From: Azolla pinnata
Lineage: Eukaryota > Streptophyta > Polypodiopsida > Salviniales > Salviniaceae
Length of the DNA: 39,007 nt
Direction: 5' to 3'
Assembly (NCBI GenBank): GCA_037176905.1
Contig: JBBBWG010000005.1
Location: 1-39,007 of the forward strand
Shown here piece by piece: positions 30,570-39,007 of the stretch. Made by a program: the position numbers and the translations under genes. Below the pieces are notes generated by a model. That model saw nothing but the letters and a program-made list of their open reading frames with translations, made no database searches and was not told the DNA's origin. Position 1 is the first letter of the stretch. Every line of letters begins with the position of its first letter.

Positions 30570-31225
30570 CCTCGTGCTCTTTCATTGGAGCTCAGCGCGC
30601 AGTGTGAAACAATCGCATACATTAAACTTCTTGCTGCTAAAAAAAAAAAAGATTTAGCTTCTTACATTTTAACTCGAAGGCGACTTAAGAAAAGATATGC
30701 CTCTGCTCGTGCTCTTTCATTGGAGCTCAGTGCGCGGTGTGAAACAATCACATACATTAAACTTCTTGCTGCTAAAAAAAAAAAAAAGATTTAGCTTCTT
30801 ACATTTTAACTCAAAGGCAACTTAAGAAAAGATATGCCTCTGCTCGTGCTCTTTCATTGGAGCTCAGGGGGGGCAGTGTGAAACCATCGCATACATTAAA
30901 CTTCTTACTGCTAAAAAAGATTTAACTTCTTACATTTACCTCAAAGGCAACTTAAGAAAAGATATGCCTCTGCTCGTGCTCTTTCATTGGAGCTCGGGGG
31001 GGGCAGTGTGAAACCATCGCATACATTAAACTTCTTACTGCTAAAAAAGATTTAATTTCTTACATTTACCTCAAAGGCAACTTAAGAAAAGATATGTCTC
31101 TGCTCATGCTTTATCACTGGGAGCTCAGGGGGCGGTGTGAAACCATCGCATACATTAAACTTCTTATTGCTAAACCACCATTTAGCTCAAAGGTAACTTA
31201 AGAAAAGATATGCCTCTGCTCGATA
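30570..31225 (+). repeat. ~134 bp tandem array upstream of the Elongin-C-like promoter
   Basis: Five recognisable copies start with cgtgctctttcattggagct (or variants) at about 30573, 30708, 30846, 30977 and 31107. Each is followed by gtgtgaaac, catacattaaacttctt, a poly-A of 6-13, tttagcttcttacattt and ggcaacttaagaaaagatatg. A more decayed sixth copy may extend to about 31280. Copies 3 and 4 are almost identical, so part of the array expanded recently. It ends about 190-250 bp before the TATA box at 31470. Confidence 0.9.
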
Positions 31226-31411
31226 GATAACTCGAGCAATTTGGCCATTGCACACATCAGGCTTCCTACTACTCAAAAAGGGGGCGGGGCTGCAAAAAGA
31301 GGAGGTGCTCTCCAACTTGCGATTCTTCTTCCCAGTTCTTTCTTCATCTTGTTCTTCGATCGTTCGATCGATCGAATCGATCAACCGGCCAAGTCATTGA
31401 CAGTGTCGATC

Positions 31412-31480
31412 CTCGAGAGAGAGAGAGAGATGGAGAGGGAGAGAGAGAGAGAGAGAGAGAGAGCCCCCCTATATAAAGTT
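31412..31480 (+). promoter_or_regulatory. GA-repeat and TATA box of the Elongin-C-like gene
   Basis: A (GA)n tract (31412-31463) is followed by ccccccTATATAAAG (TATATAAA at 31470-31477). This is a strong plant core promoter with a GAGA-type element. The start site is expected near 31500-31510, giving a leader of ~315 bp. That leader holds a short uORF (ATG at 31612, stop at 31642-31644). Confidence 0.6.
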
Positions 31481-31821
31481 GGCGAGAGCGTGATCTGCAA
31501 TTCGTTCTCATTCGAGCAAGCAACAGTCTGTGTGTGTCTGTTGTCTGATCTAGCCACCCTTTGTTTTGTTTTTTTTTCCCCTCCTCTTTCTCTCTCTCGA
31601 AACCCGTCTATATGACACTATCTTCCTTTTGGGGCCAAACATAGAGAAAGGATTATTACTAGATACAGCGATAAAAAAAAAAGGGCGAGTTTTTCCGCTA
31701 GAGTCTCTCGACAAATCCCCAAGCCCCAGACTACCCCTCCTTCAATTCATCCCTTGTCAAAGTGTACATTATATATAGATAGATACATCACAAACATACA
31801 TAGATAATAGTATAGCCAAAA

Positions 31822-32610
31822 ATGGCAGTGACCAAGGTAGCACTCATCAGCACTGAGGGCATGGAATTCGTTGTCGACAGGCGGACGGCGATGGCCTCTG
31901 CTTCCCTCCGAGAGCTCATCCTCAACAGCGGTAACCCAAAAACAAACTCCATCGAATCGCTTCTCTCGATCCAATCGGCGCTTGAGCTCAGCCTCGATCC
32001 GTAGCTCTAAATCTTCGCTCGATATTTTCTAGCTCTCCGAAATCGCGCTTTCTCTCCATCCGATCGGCCGCACGAGCTCGGCTCTCAATCTAGCTCTGAA
32101 TCTAGCGCAAAATTCTAGCACTCCGAATCGCTTTCTCCATCCATCCAATTGGTGGCATGAACTCAGCTCAATCTAGCTCTAAATCTAGCTCAATCTAGCT
32201 CTAAATCTAGCTCAATCTAACTCTAAATCTACCTCAATCTAACTCGATCTAGCTCTAAATCTAGCTCAATCTAACCCTAAATCTACCTCAATCTAACTCG
32301 ATCTAGCTCTAAATCTAGCTCAATCTAACTCTGAATCTACCTCAATCTAACTCGATCTAGCTCTAAATCTAGCTCAATCTAACTCTAAATCTACCTCAAT
32401 CTAACTCGATCTAGCTCTAGAACTAGCTCAATCTAACTCGATCTAGTGTTTCGATTCATCGGTGGTGTTCTTTTTTGTGCAGGGGAGGAGGCATTCGACG
32501 ACGGCGAGAAAGTGGTGCTGAGAGTGGATGCGCCATCTCGCACTCTGGAGAGGCTCTGCAGGAGTCTCTGCCGCCAGCATGCGACTCTCGGCCAAGCCCG
32601 TGGGAACTGA
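31822..32610 (+). CDS. Elongin-C-like (SKP1/BTB fold) protein, two exons, truncated C-terminus
   Basis: Exons 31822-31930 and 32483-32610 join in phase 1 at G|gtaacc and gtgcag|ggg, giving 78 aa. Residues 3-37 (TKVALISTEGMEFVVDRR, then TAMASASLRELILNSG) match the start of Elongin C (KLIS.dG.EFvv.r..A..S.tik.ml). The second exon continues as EEAFDDGEKVVLRVDAPSRT and LERLCRSLCRQ, matching 'v.f..i....L.kvc.y...'. It then stops, ~30 residues short of the family's ~96-112 aa. The missing part is the conserved end (E-L-L-M-A-A-N-Y-L) used to bind BC-box partners. Elongin C links such partners to cullin ligases and Elongin A/B. A TATA box upstream suggests it is or was expressed. It may be a truncated or diverging paralogue. 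Confidence 0.65.
31931..32482 (+). repeat. Intron made of minisatellite, core period exactly 54 bp
   Basis: The word ctacctcaatctaactcgat starts at 32229, 32283, 32337 and 32391, exactly 54 bp apart. Each 54-bp unit is itself made of ~10-11 bp words (aatctagctct, aatctaactcg). Looser copies of the word extend from about 32085 to 32450. The left part (31985-32165) holds a diverged ~125 bp duplication (agctctccgaaatcgc... and agcactccgaatcgc...). The donor and acceptor lie just outside the repeats. Confidence 0.85.
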
Positions 32611-32621
32611 CCCTTAAAAAT

Positions 32622-32692
32622 TCACCATCACCACCATCATCATCATCACCACCACCAACATCATCATCATCATCATCATCATCATCACCATT
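32622..32692 (+). repeat. (CAT)/(CAC) microsatellite after the Elongin-C-like stop
   Basis: About 24 triplets of CAT and CAC begin 12 bp after the TGA at 32608-32610, so they probably lie in the 3' UTR. Confidence 0.9.
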
Positions 32693-32739
32693 GATTGGAA
32701 TTACTCAATGTAATGTTGTAGGATACTGCTATCCTCTGA

Positions 32740-32784
32740 ACCCTGATACCCTGAACCCTAAACCCTAAACCCTAAACCCTGAAC
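32740..32784 (+). repeat. Interstitial telomere-like repeat (CCCTAAA)
   Basis: Three perfect CCCTAAA units (32756-32776) are flanked by variants (ccctgat, ccctgaa). This is the Arabidopsis-type telomere sequence. Short copies like this (telo-boxes) are frequent in plant genomes and do not mean a chromosome end. It lies ~130 bp after the Elongin-C-like stop codon. Confidence 0.8.
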
Positions 32785-32973
32785 TTTTAACTCCAAACTC
32801 TTTTAATCCATTCGTTATGCGCCGATCGCCGCCGTTGCCCCCCCTGACCCCACTGGCATCGGCACTGGGGGCGATCGATACATGCATTCAGCTAGAAATG
32901 CGCTTAACTCTGGCAAATCATCGGAATCTCGAAATCTATAAAAATCCCAGTCTAAACAGATACCCAGATGGAT

Positions 32974-33007
<34 letters not shown>

Positions 33008-34564
33008 GGATGGATAAACCGATCGATATAGCAGGCGTCAATCGAACACCATTTTGCCTTACTAATAATAACCCCATGTTTTTGTGAGGAATTGTGAGCA
33101 TTGTGAGGAATCTGGCTTCCATTGCCCCACCAAATATATATCGCTATCTTTATCGACGATAAGATTCCGTCGTGCATACTGCTTGCTACTCGGTCACGGA
33201 ATCGATTCTTCCCCCTCTCGGAAGAAGATCGAAATCGCCCACCGCTTGACCCCCCTAAGAGCTTTTTTTTTTTGGTTGTTTTTTCTTTGTTGTTGTTGTT
33301 GTTGTTGTTGGCCTACTCGATGATATGTGTCGGTATCGATTCCTCTCTCCATGCAAAAGCAAAAATCGATCGGCCTTAAGAATCGATTTCGGAATCCGCG
33401 GGAGCCAATGGAATACGCTTTTGGATCGATCCAAGACCTTGCATTGCCTTCTCGTTTTCAAACGAAGCGCGATCTGCTTAGAATACGAAAGAAATCTGCT
33501 TAAGATTTACAACAAACATCGCAATGTTTTTACGCATTTGAAAAACTACATCGAGTAGTCGAAAAACAAAAAACAAAAAACCAAGAGTCGCTCAGAGTCA
33601 CTACTACTGACAATACAAATGTATCACGTAAACTGTATCGTTTTATAGGTCATATTCGACCTTCGAATAAGATAATGAAATCCGTCTGTCTATCTATCTA
33701 TCTATCGCGAATGCATGCATGTAAAATGATGCATTGGTGCTAGAGGTTGAAAAATCCGACAACCTCTTCATCCGACTACGGTGAGCTGCTGATCCTCGGT
33801 TGATCAAGGGAAGGAACTTGGAGAATCATGCTCCGGAAAAATCTTGATTAAAACTCTAGAATGTTTGAGACTCGGGTCGATTCGAGAATGTCGAGATCAT
33901 TGCTCCATGCACGGTATACACGATTGCGAGCTAATCCTTACCGAGATTCATTTTCTTTGACTTCTCGTTGAGAAAACACTACGATCTTCTCGGGGAAAAT
34001 GGAGAGTGTTATGAGCATATAACCATGCGATTGATTGGTCACAAGCGAATTGTTGTTGTGATCGTTTTCGAACCCAAGTTTCCTGTTCTAGGCACTGATC
34101 CGAAAGCCTTTGTTCGGGCAAGCAGAGATCGAAAGCCGAGCACGAATTCCGACCCATCTTGCTTTTTCTTTTCTTTTTTCCCCTAGATAGCAGAGATCAG
34201 AAGCAGCTGATTGCGGATCGGCAGAGTCTACCTGAGGATCAGCAGCGCGCTGCTGAACAATCAGCTCGTCACAGACGCTCCGTGCAATTTTAAGTAAACG
34301 TTACGAGCTTTCCAATCGTCCGAATTCGCGGCGATCGTTACAGTGCGGATTCGATCCTTTTGAGATCCTCCAGATCTTTCATTCTGTGGGGATTTTTGCC
34401 AGAAAAAAAAACCCCACTAATGAATTGATTGATCTTTGTGTACAGTTTTGAAGAAAATTTTCACAAGTGTTTTGGAGTAAGAAAAATAGAGAGATTGAAA
34501 TTGGTCTTCTCTTTCTCTCTTGTCATTTTTTCTGCTCTGTTTTTCTTCTTCTCTTTGGTTTCCA
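32785..34564. other. Intergenic and GluBP upstream region; GATA, TTG and CTAT microsatellites
   Basis: No supported gene. Microsatellites: (GATA)n at about 32974-33013, (TTG)n at about 33286-33310, and (CTAT)n at about 33683-33707. The last is the reverse complement of the first, so the pair forms an inverted arrangement ~700 bp apart. Words cgat and atcgat are frequent. The last ~70 bp before the GluBP start are pyrimidine-rich (cttctctttctctcttgtc) without a TATA box, which suits a TATA-less plastid-protein gene. No ATG lies in the ~65 bp before the start. Confidence 0.55.
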
Positions 34565-37500
34565 ATGGCTCTGAAGCTCGCCATCGCCATCGCCATCGCC
34601 GTTTCCCCTCCCTCTGCTCCTCCATCGTCCTCTCCCTCGACATTCTGGCGTCGACCCATCTCCCGTTTCCCCCTCCCCCGCCCCTTCCCCTCCGGAAAAC
34701 CTCGTCCCCGTCATCTCCACACCTCGCTCCGCATCAGCCGGGCGCAGACCTTGCCTCCTTCTCCTTGTGCTCCGGGGAAACCCTCCGCTGCCGAGGAATC
34801 CAAGACGCTCGTAGATGTTTGCAACGAAGGCGTTCTCTGCACCGCTTCACCCCCCGATGGATGGCCTTTCGGGTCCTCGGTTCGATTCGCCTACGAAGCC
34901 GAGCATGGCTCGCCTGTTCTCAGCCTGCATCCTTCTCACCCTCATAGCCAGCACCTGCAATCGGATTGTAGGTGTAGCTTGCACATACAGGTAAGTTGAC
35001 CCATCACATTTGCCCTTGTAGATTATATGTATGTGTCTGTGTGTGTATGTGTGTATGTATGCATGTATGTATGTATGCGTGTGTATGTATGTATGTATGT
35101 ATGTATGTATGTATGTGCACATATATAGTCTATTTATGCATGACATGTGTCTGTAATGTATGTATATATGTGTGTATGCATACACTTGTGCATTTATACG
35201 TAGAGACATAAATATGCTTGGTCGGTGTGATGATGAATTTGGCAAATTTTGATGTTTTGTGTCAGTATGTATGGGTAGTACCAGCAATCGTCTATATAAT
35301 TTATGTTTGTTTGTATATCGGTGTAGAGATAATTATATGGACATACATTCTGGCATAAGCTGGAGAAACTGAATACACATGTACATATCATTGCGATGTT
35401 CTTGTCAAATGCTGTGTGTTGATGTGCATAATTTCCAGACAGGTGTTATGTGAATCTGCATCTACCTTCATACATCTCAGTGGAACTTTCATACATAGCT
35501 TACCCACGGTGTGGATTTTATTATTTATTGAGACAATGGTGTGACATTGAATACACATGTACATATCAATGCGATGTTCTCGTCAAATGCTGTGTGTTGA
35601 TGTGCATAATTTCCAGACAGGTGTTATGTGAATATGCATCTACCTTCATACATCTCAGTGGAACTTTCGTACATAGCTTGCCCAACTGTGTGGATTTTAT
35701 TATTTATTGAGACAATGGTGTGACAAGCACAGAGATTATAAAGGTGATAACCTGTATTTTTCGTTTGGAGGTGGTAGATGGAACTACGTGGGCATCGGAA
35801 AACTCAATGCACCTTCAAAGGACGAGTTTCAAGAGTGGAAGACACTGTCGTGAATGAGGTGGGAGTGTCTTATCCAATACCTGTAAACCGTTGTTCATGG
35901 CCTAAGCCTACCAACGGTAGCATTGGAAATGAAGTTTGTTGCTCTTTTTAAGCTCCTGCGAAGCCATGCTTGTCAATTGAGTAGGTGATCCCGGATCAGC
36001 CCTCAGGATTATTGGTCGTTCCACAGCCTCTTAAGTAGTAGAATCTCCTACTACTTCCGCTTGTGCTAGTGTTTTCTCTGAACCCAATCACTATTTTCTT
36101 TCTCGTAATATGGGATTGTATGCCACAATTGTTGTTTGTATCTCACCCCTTGTCGGCGCTATTGGAAAATTTGCATAAATGGGATTGCATACTCAGTTAC
36201 CTGACGTAACGGAGGGTCTCACTCCAGTATCCACTTTGATTTACGCAGCTATATTACGGTGATAGCAGGCTTTGATATACGCAGCTATATTACGGTGATA
36301 GCAGGCTTATTTATGAGAGCGAGGTGCTCCTCGTTATTCGAGTATTTCCTCAATGCTTTGATTGTTATTACATTTGTGGGAGCATTGACGTTATTCTTCG
36401 CAGCAACTACTGGAATGTTGTAAAATGATTTAAAGAGGGTCGTAGGTTGTCAAATTCGTAGTCAATAAGGCTGTATGATCTTTGCTCGCAGCGCTGATTT
36501 AATAGCTGTTGCACATATCTCATCAGTGTTTTCATATGTTATTACTTGCAAAGAATTTTAACCTGTTACAACCTTAGGCCCTTATATTGAAAGTGGAAAG
36601 CTTGGGCCCTTATATTTAAAATGGAAACCTTAGTGTTGATTAGTGCTGCATTGATTGATTTTTGGAGCAGAAACTAAAGGGTGTTTGGGAGAAACGATTC
36701 GGTGAAGAACCAAAAGTTGGGGACTGTTTCCATCTCATGAAGGTCGAAAGTGTTATTCATTCATCGGACATTGGCGAGGTAAAAATATATCCAAAAAAAA
36801 AAGCTTTGAAGCAGAAAAGAAGGAACAACATATTTCAGTTTTTCTTTCTCGGGAATACATGCATCATGGGCAGTTTTTCATCCTTTTTCCATATGGTCGG
36901 GCCTGTCTTCAGCCGATCGTCGTTGTGTCAACTTCAGAATATGAGTGTGCCTCGGCAGATCCACTCCGAGGCTGTGCTGCAAAGATAGTTGAAGACATGA
37001 ACAGGAATCACTGGGAGGACATCCGACGGTTTTGCAATGTCTATGGTCATCTCAATCTTTCGGTTAGTGATCTGAACTTAAACAATGGCTCGCTTAACCT
37101 TTACTGTTAATGATCCAAACCAAGCATTCTCTCATCTTAAGCTTTCCAGTTAGTGATCTAAAACGAACATTTGCTCGTCTTCATCTTTATGGTTAGTGTT
37201 CAGAATTAAATATTTGCTCATAATGTCTTTATTGTTGGTGATTTGAACTAAACATTTAGTGATCCAACTAAACGTTTTCTCACCTTTATCTTTAAAGTTA
37301 ATGATCCAAACTAAGCATTTCTCATCTTAATCTTTGCAGACAGCGATGCAAACTAAACATTTGCTCATCTTAATATCATAGAGATATTTTCTCTTACAGT
37401 TTATGTATTCAAATCTTAATCATTACAAGTAGTGAACATTTTCTCATCTTAACCTTAGAGTTCATGATTAAAGATGAGCAAATGCTAAGATTTATGTCAT

Positions 37501-37929
37501 CTTTACTGTCTCGCAATCCAAACTGAACATTTACTACTCTTGAGCTTTGCAGTTAGTGACCCAAACGAAACATTTGATTTTCTTAATCTTTAGAGTTCGT
37601 GATCCAAAAACTAGCCATTCTTAACTTGTCACATGGTCTTTTTTTGTTTTATCCACTTTAGAGCTTTGAAATGTGGCTTGTCTGTACTCTCTGGTCTGTT
37701 TTTTAAGGTGGAGGAAGCTCGGCTAACATGGGTTGACCGTCTCGGATTCGACATGAGTGTGCTCACTAGATCTCAGGAGCTGATAGAGGTCAGGATCCCT
37801 TTCTCAAGAGAAGTTGTAGATGAACGCGATGCCAGGTCTTCATTGACAATGATGGCTCAAAGAGCGTGGGAGCACGAACGCGGCTACACTCCCCCGCCTC
37901 GAGACATTCAAATGACCATCAAGAGCTAG
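34565..37929 (+). CDS. GLUBP: Plastid glutamyl-tRNA reductase-binding protein (GluBP / PGR7), five exons
   Basis: Exons 34565-34990, 35778-35858, 36671-36778, 36913-37062 and 37708-37929 join in phase 0 throughout and encode 328 aa (Arabidopsis GluBP is ~317). In the family this stromal/thylakoid protein binds glutamyl-tRNA reductase, protects it from FLU and Clp, and tunes heme and chlorophyll synthesis; it is not known to be an enzyme. Residues 1-~75 are Ser/Pro/Arg-rich, as in a plastid transit peptide. A split-barrel PPOX-like domain follows ([11 protein letters not shown] 98-108, [27 protein letters not shown]). Then comes a DUF2470 domain ([20 protein letters not shown] from 230, [21 protein letters not shown]). 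The exon-4 acceptor at 36911-36912 is chosen over two others upstream because it keeps the family spacing (22 residues between two conserved segments). Confidence 0.92.
35029..35120 (+). repeat. (GTAT)n/(TG)n microsatellite in GluBP intron 1
   Basis: Runs of gtatgtatg with tgtg interruptions start ~40 bp after the intron 1 donor. ORFs through it on either strand have no meaning. Confidence 0.9.
35371..35725 (+). repeat. Near-perfect ~178 bp tandem duplication in GluBP intron 1
   Basis: Copies 35371-35548 and 35549-35725 both start gaatacacatgtacatatca and end gacaatggtgtgaca, with only a handful of single-base differences. It is the youngest large duplication in the window by eye. The second copy ends ~50 bp before the exon 2 acceptor. 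Confidence 0.9.
36235..36306 (+). repeat. 36-bp tandem duplication in GluBP intron 2
   Basis: Two head-to-tail copies of tttgatNtacgcagctatat followed by tacggtgatagcaggc differ at one base (36235-36270 and 36271-36306). Confidence 0.9.
37045..37620 (+). repeat. ~44 bp array in GluBP intron 4 resembling the exon-4/donor junction
   Basis: The exon 4 end and donor read catctcaatctttcg|gttagtgat. Copies of the same phrase recur through the intron (catcttaagctttccagttagtgat, cgtcttcatctttatggttagtg, and so on). gttagtgat-like words lie at about 37063, 37105, 37149, 37192, 37234, 37297, 37551 and 37594, mostly 42-46 bp apart. Between them is a conserved ccaaactaaacatttgctcat. There are about 11 recognisable units, and the first is the functional splice junction itself. 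Confidence 0.75.
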
Positions 37930-39007
37930 GAATCTTTACCTTTTTGTTGTAATCTTAAACTGTGAATCAGACCTGAGTTCATGTTGAGTTAGTATATTTC
38001 CACACTCATTAAATTGTGTTCTAGATTTTATTCCAAACGAGAGCTTTTCAAAGATAAATTACGTATCTTGTGCCTCTTTAACATGTGTTTTCGACAGCCA
38101 TCTTTTCTGGTTTATTGGGTATTTTACTGAGTTCGGATTACTTCAATTCTCAGCCATGGCTCATCTACATCTTCGTCACAGATGGAATACATATGCATAT
38201 ATGTACCATTGTTTCAAGACCCCTATAAATGGAGCAAGGTTTCCCACCTAGTCACTCACTCAAGCTTGGTGAGATTCCCATCTCATCAATCTCAACAAAC
38301 TCGATTGAGAACTTTGTTATGACCAGCAAGTATGCAATGATTTTTTATTGGAATCTGGTTAATATACACATGTTTTGGTTGGAACTTGGCATGTACATAT
38401 ATTGGTACATGTTCATGTATAAATAAATACTCACATGTGCCGACTTTTGCAAAACTTGAACCAGCAAGGTAAATACTGTAGTCGTCTGCTTCCAGGGATT
38501 CTTGAATGTGCCATATTGTTATTCCAGTGTTGCAACATGCTTCTACATCATGTGCAGAAGTCTCTCTGTGTATACATGCCATCATTCCGAAGAATATGTG
38601 AAGCAATCATGCACTCGTGGCTGGAAATCAGAATCAACTGATCCTGAATGTCACTTCTCTTTTTTTTACCAAATCGCTTTAATCCTGTTCAAAGTCCTCT
38701 ACCACGGGTCTTCGTGTATATGTGGAAAACAGCATATTTGGAGCAAAGACTGATGCTTTTGCAGTGATGACGCGGATGACTCTGAGAGCACTGAAACAAA
38801 ACTCCAATGGTGAGGACATCACTCGGCACATCAGCAGAATTACCCTGTTCCCAGTGAAAATGGAGCCCACAATGATGAACCGATCGGATAACTTACCTTC
38901 ATCTGGGAAAAGACTCTAGATGGTTGAAGCCATGGTGGCTGTAATCTGGCATATCACATCATGTAAAACTCTGCGAAAACCTCTTCAAGATGGGCAATGC
39001 ATATATA
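37930..39007. other. GluBP 3' flank; no confident gene
   Basis: The first few hundred bases are probable 3' UTR and intergenic sequence. Near the end, ttttgcag at 38758-38765 is followed by an acidic reading (SDDADDSESTETKLQ) that could be the start of an exon of another gene. It meets a TGA after ~16 codons, and an alternative frame stays open to 38919. Neither reading resembles a family I know. The window ends before this can be decided. Confidence 0.35.

Noticed and set aside
32740-32784. Chromosome end
   Set aside because: Only three perfect CCCTAAA units are present, and a normal spliced gene follows on both sides.
36841-36912. Earlier acceptors for GluBP exon 4 (ttcag at ~36839 or gggcag at ~36879)
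   Set aside because: They would insert extra residues ([13 protein letters not shown]) into a segment whose length otherwise matches the Arabidopsis protein exactly with the acceptor at 36912.

Overview
The window is nuclear DNA of a land plant that is not a flowering plant. It has spliced genes with GT-AG introns (mostly 80-1,500 bp), plant-type (CCCTAAA)n telomere-like repeats, PPR gene relics and a plastid-targeted gene. The best clue to the lineage is the first gene, an adenylyl cyclase fused to a cyclic-nucleotide phosphodiesterase (CAPE). CAPE is known from streptophytes with swimming sperm (liverworts, mosses, lycophytes, ferns). The sequence does not say which of these it is. Two 100-N assembly gaps are present. 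All exon models were built by hand from splice sites, reading phase and remembered family motifs; none has been checked by alignment or RNA data.

Layout: (1) 1-9,510, a complete 16-exon CAPE gene (+), with a uORF and an inverted repeat in its leader. It is followed by three tandem ~335 bp copies of its 3' flank. (2) 10.7-20.1 kb, a repeat-rich stretch with a PPR fragment, CTT and CAT microsatellites around a gap, an unrecognised broken gene (13.35-15.0 kb), a 2.4 kb array of ~187 bp monomers, a second PPR pseudogene and a ~107 bp tandem array. (3) 20.1-27.6 kb, a 13-coding-exon gene for an RBM5/RBM10/SUA-type splicing regulator (+). Its leader is interrupted by an intron holding a 29/58 bp repeat array, and the protein appears to end before the usual G-patch. 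(4) 27.6-31.4 kb, microsatellites and a ~134 bp tandem array. (5) 31.4-32.6 kb, a short two-exon Elongin-C-like gene (+) whose intron is largely minisatellite. (6) 34.5-37.9 kb, a complete five-exon gene (+) for the plastid glutamyl-tRNA reductase-binding protein (GluBP/PGR7). Its introns carry a near-perfect 178 bp duplication and a ~44 bp array that appears to have grown from its own exon-intron junction.

The four readable genes serve unrelated pathways (cAMP turnover, pre-mRNA splicing, ubiquitin-ligase or transcription adaptor, tetrapyrrole synthesis), and nothing indicates co-regulation. The most informative biology is in CAPE. It combines an N-terminal PDE, a membrane module resembling a voltage-sensor domain, an exoplasmic loop and a C-terminal class III cyclase, with unusual residues at the PDE nucleotide-selectivity position. 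The second theme is tandem repetition: nearly every intron or spacer larger than 500 bp contains locally generated repeats.
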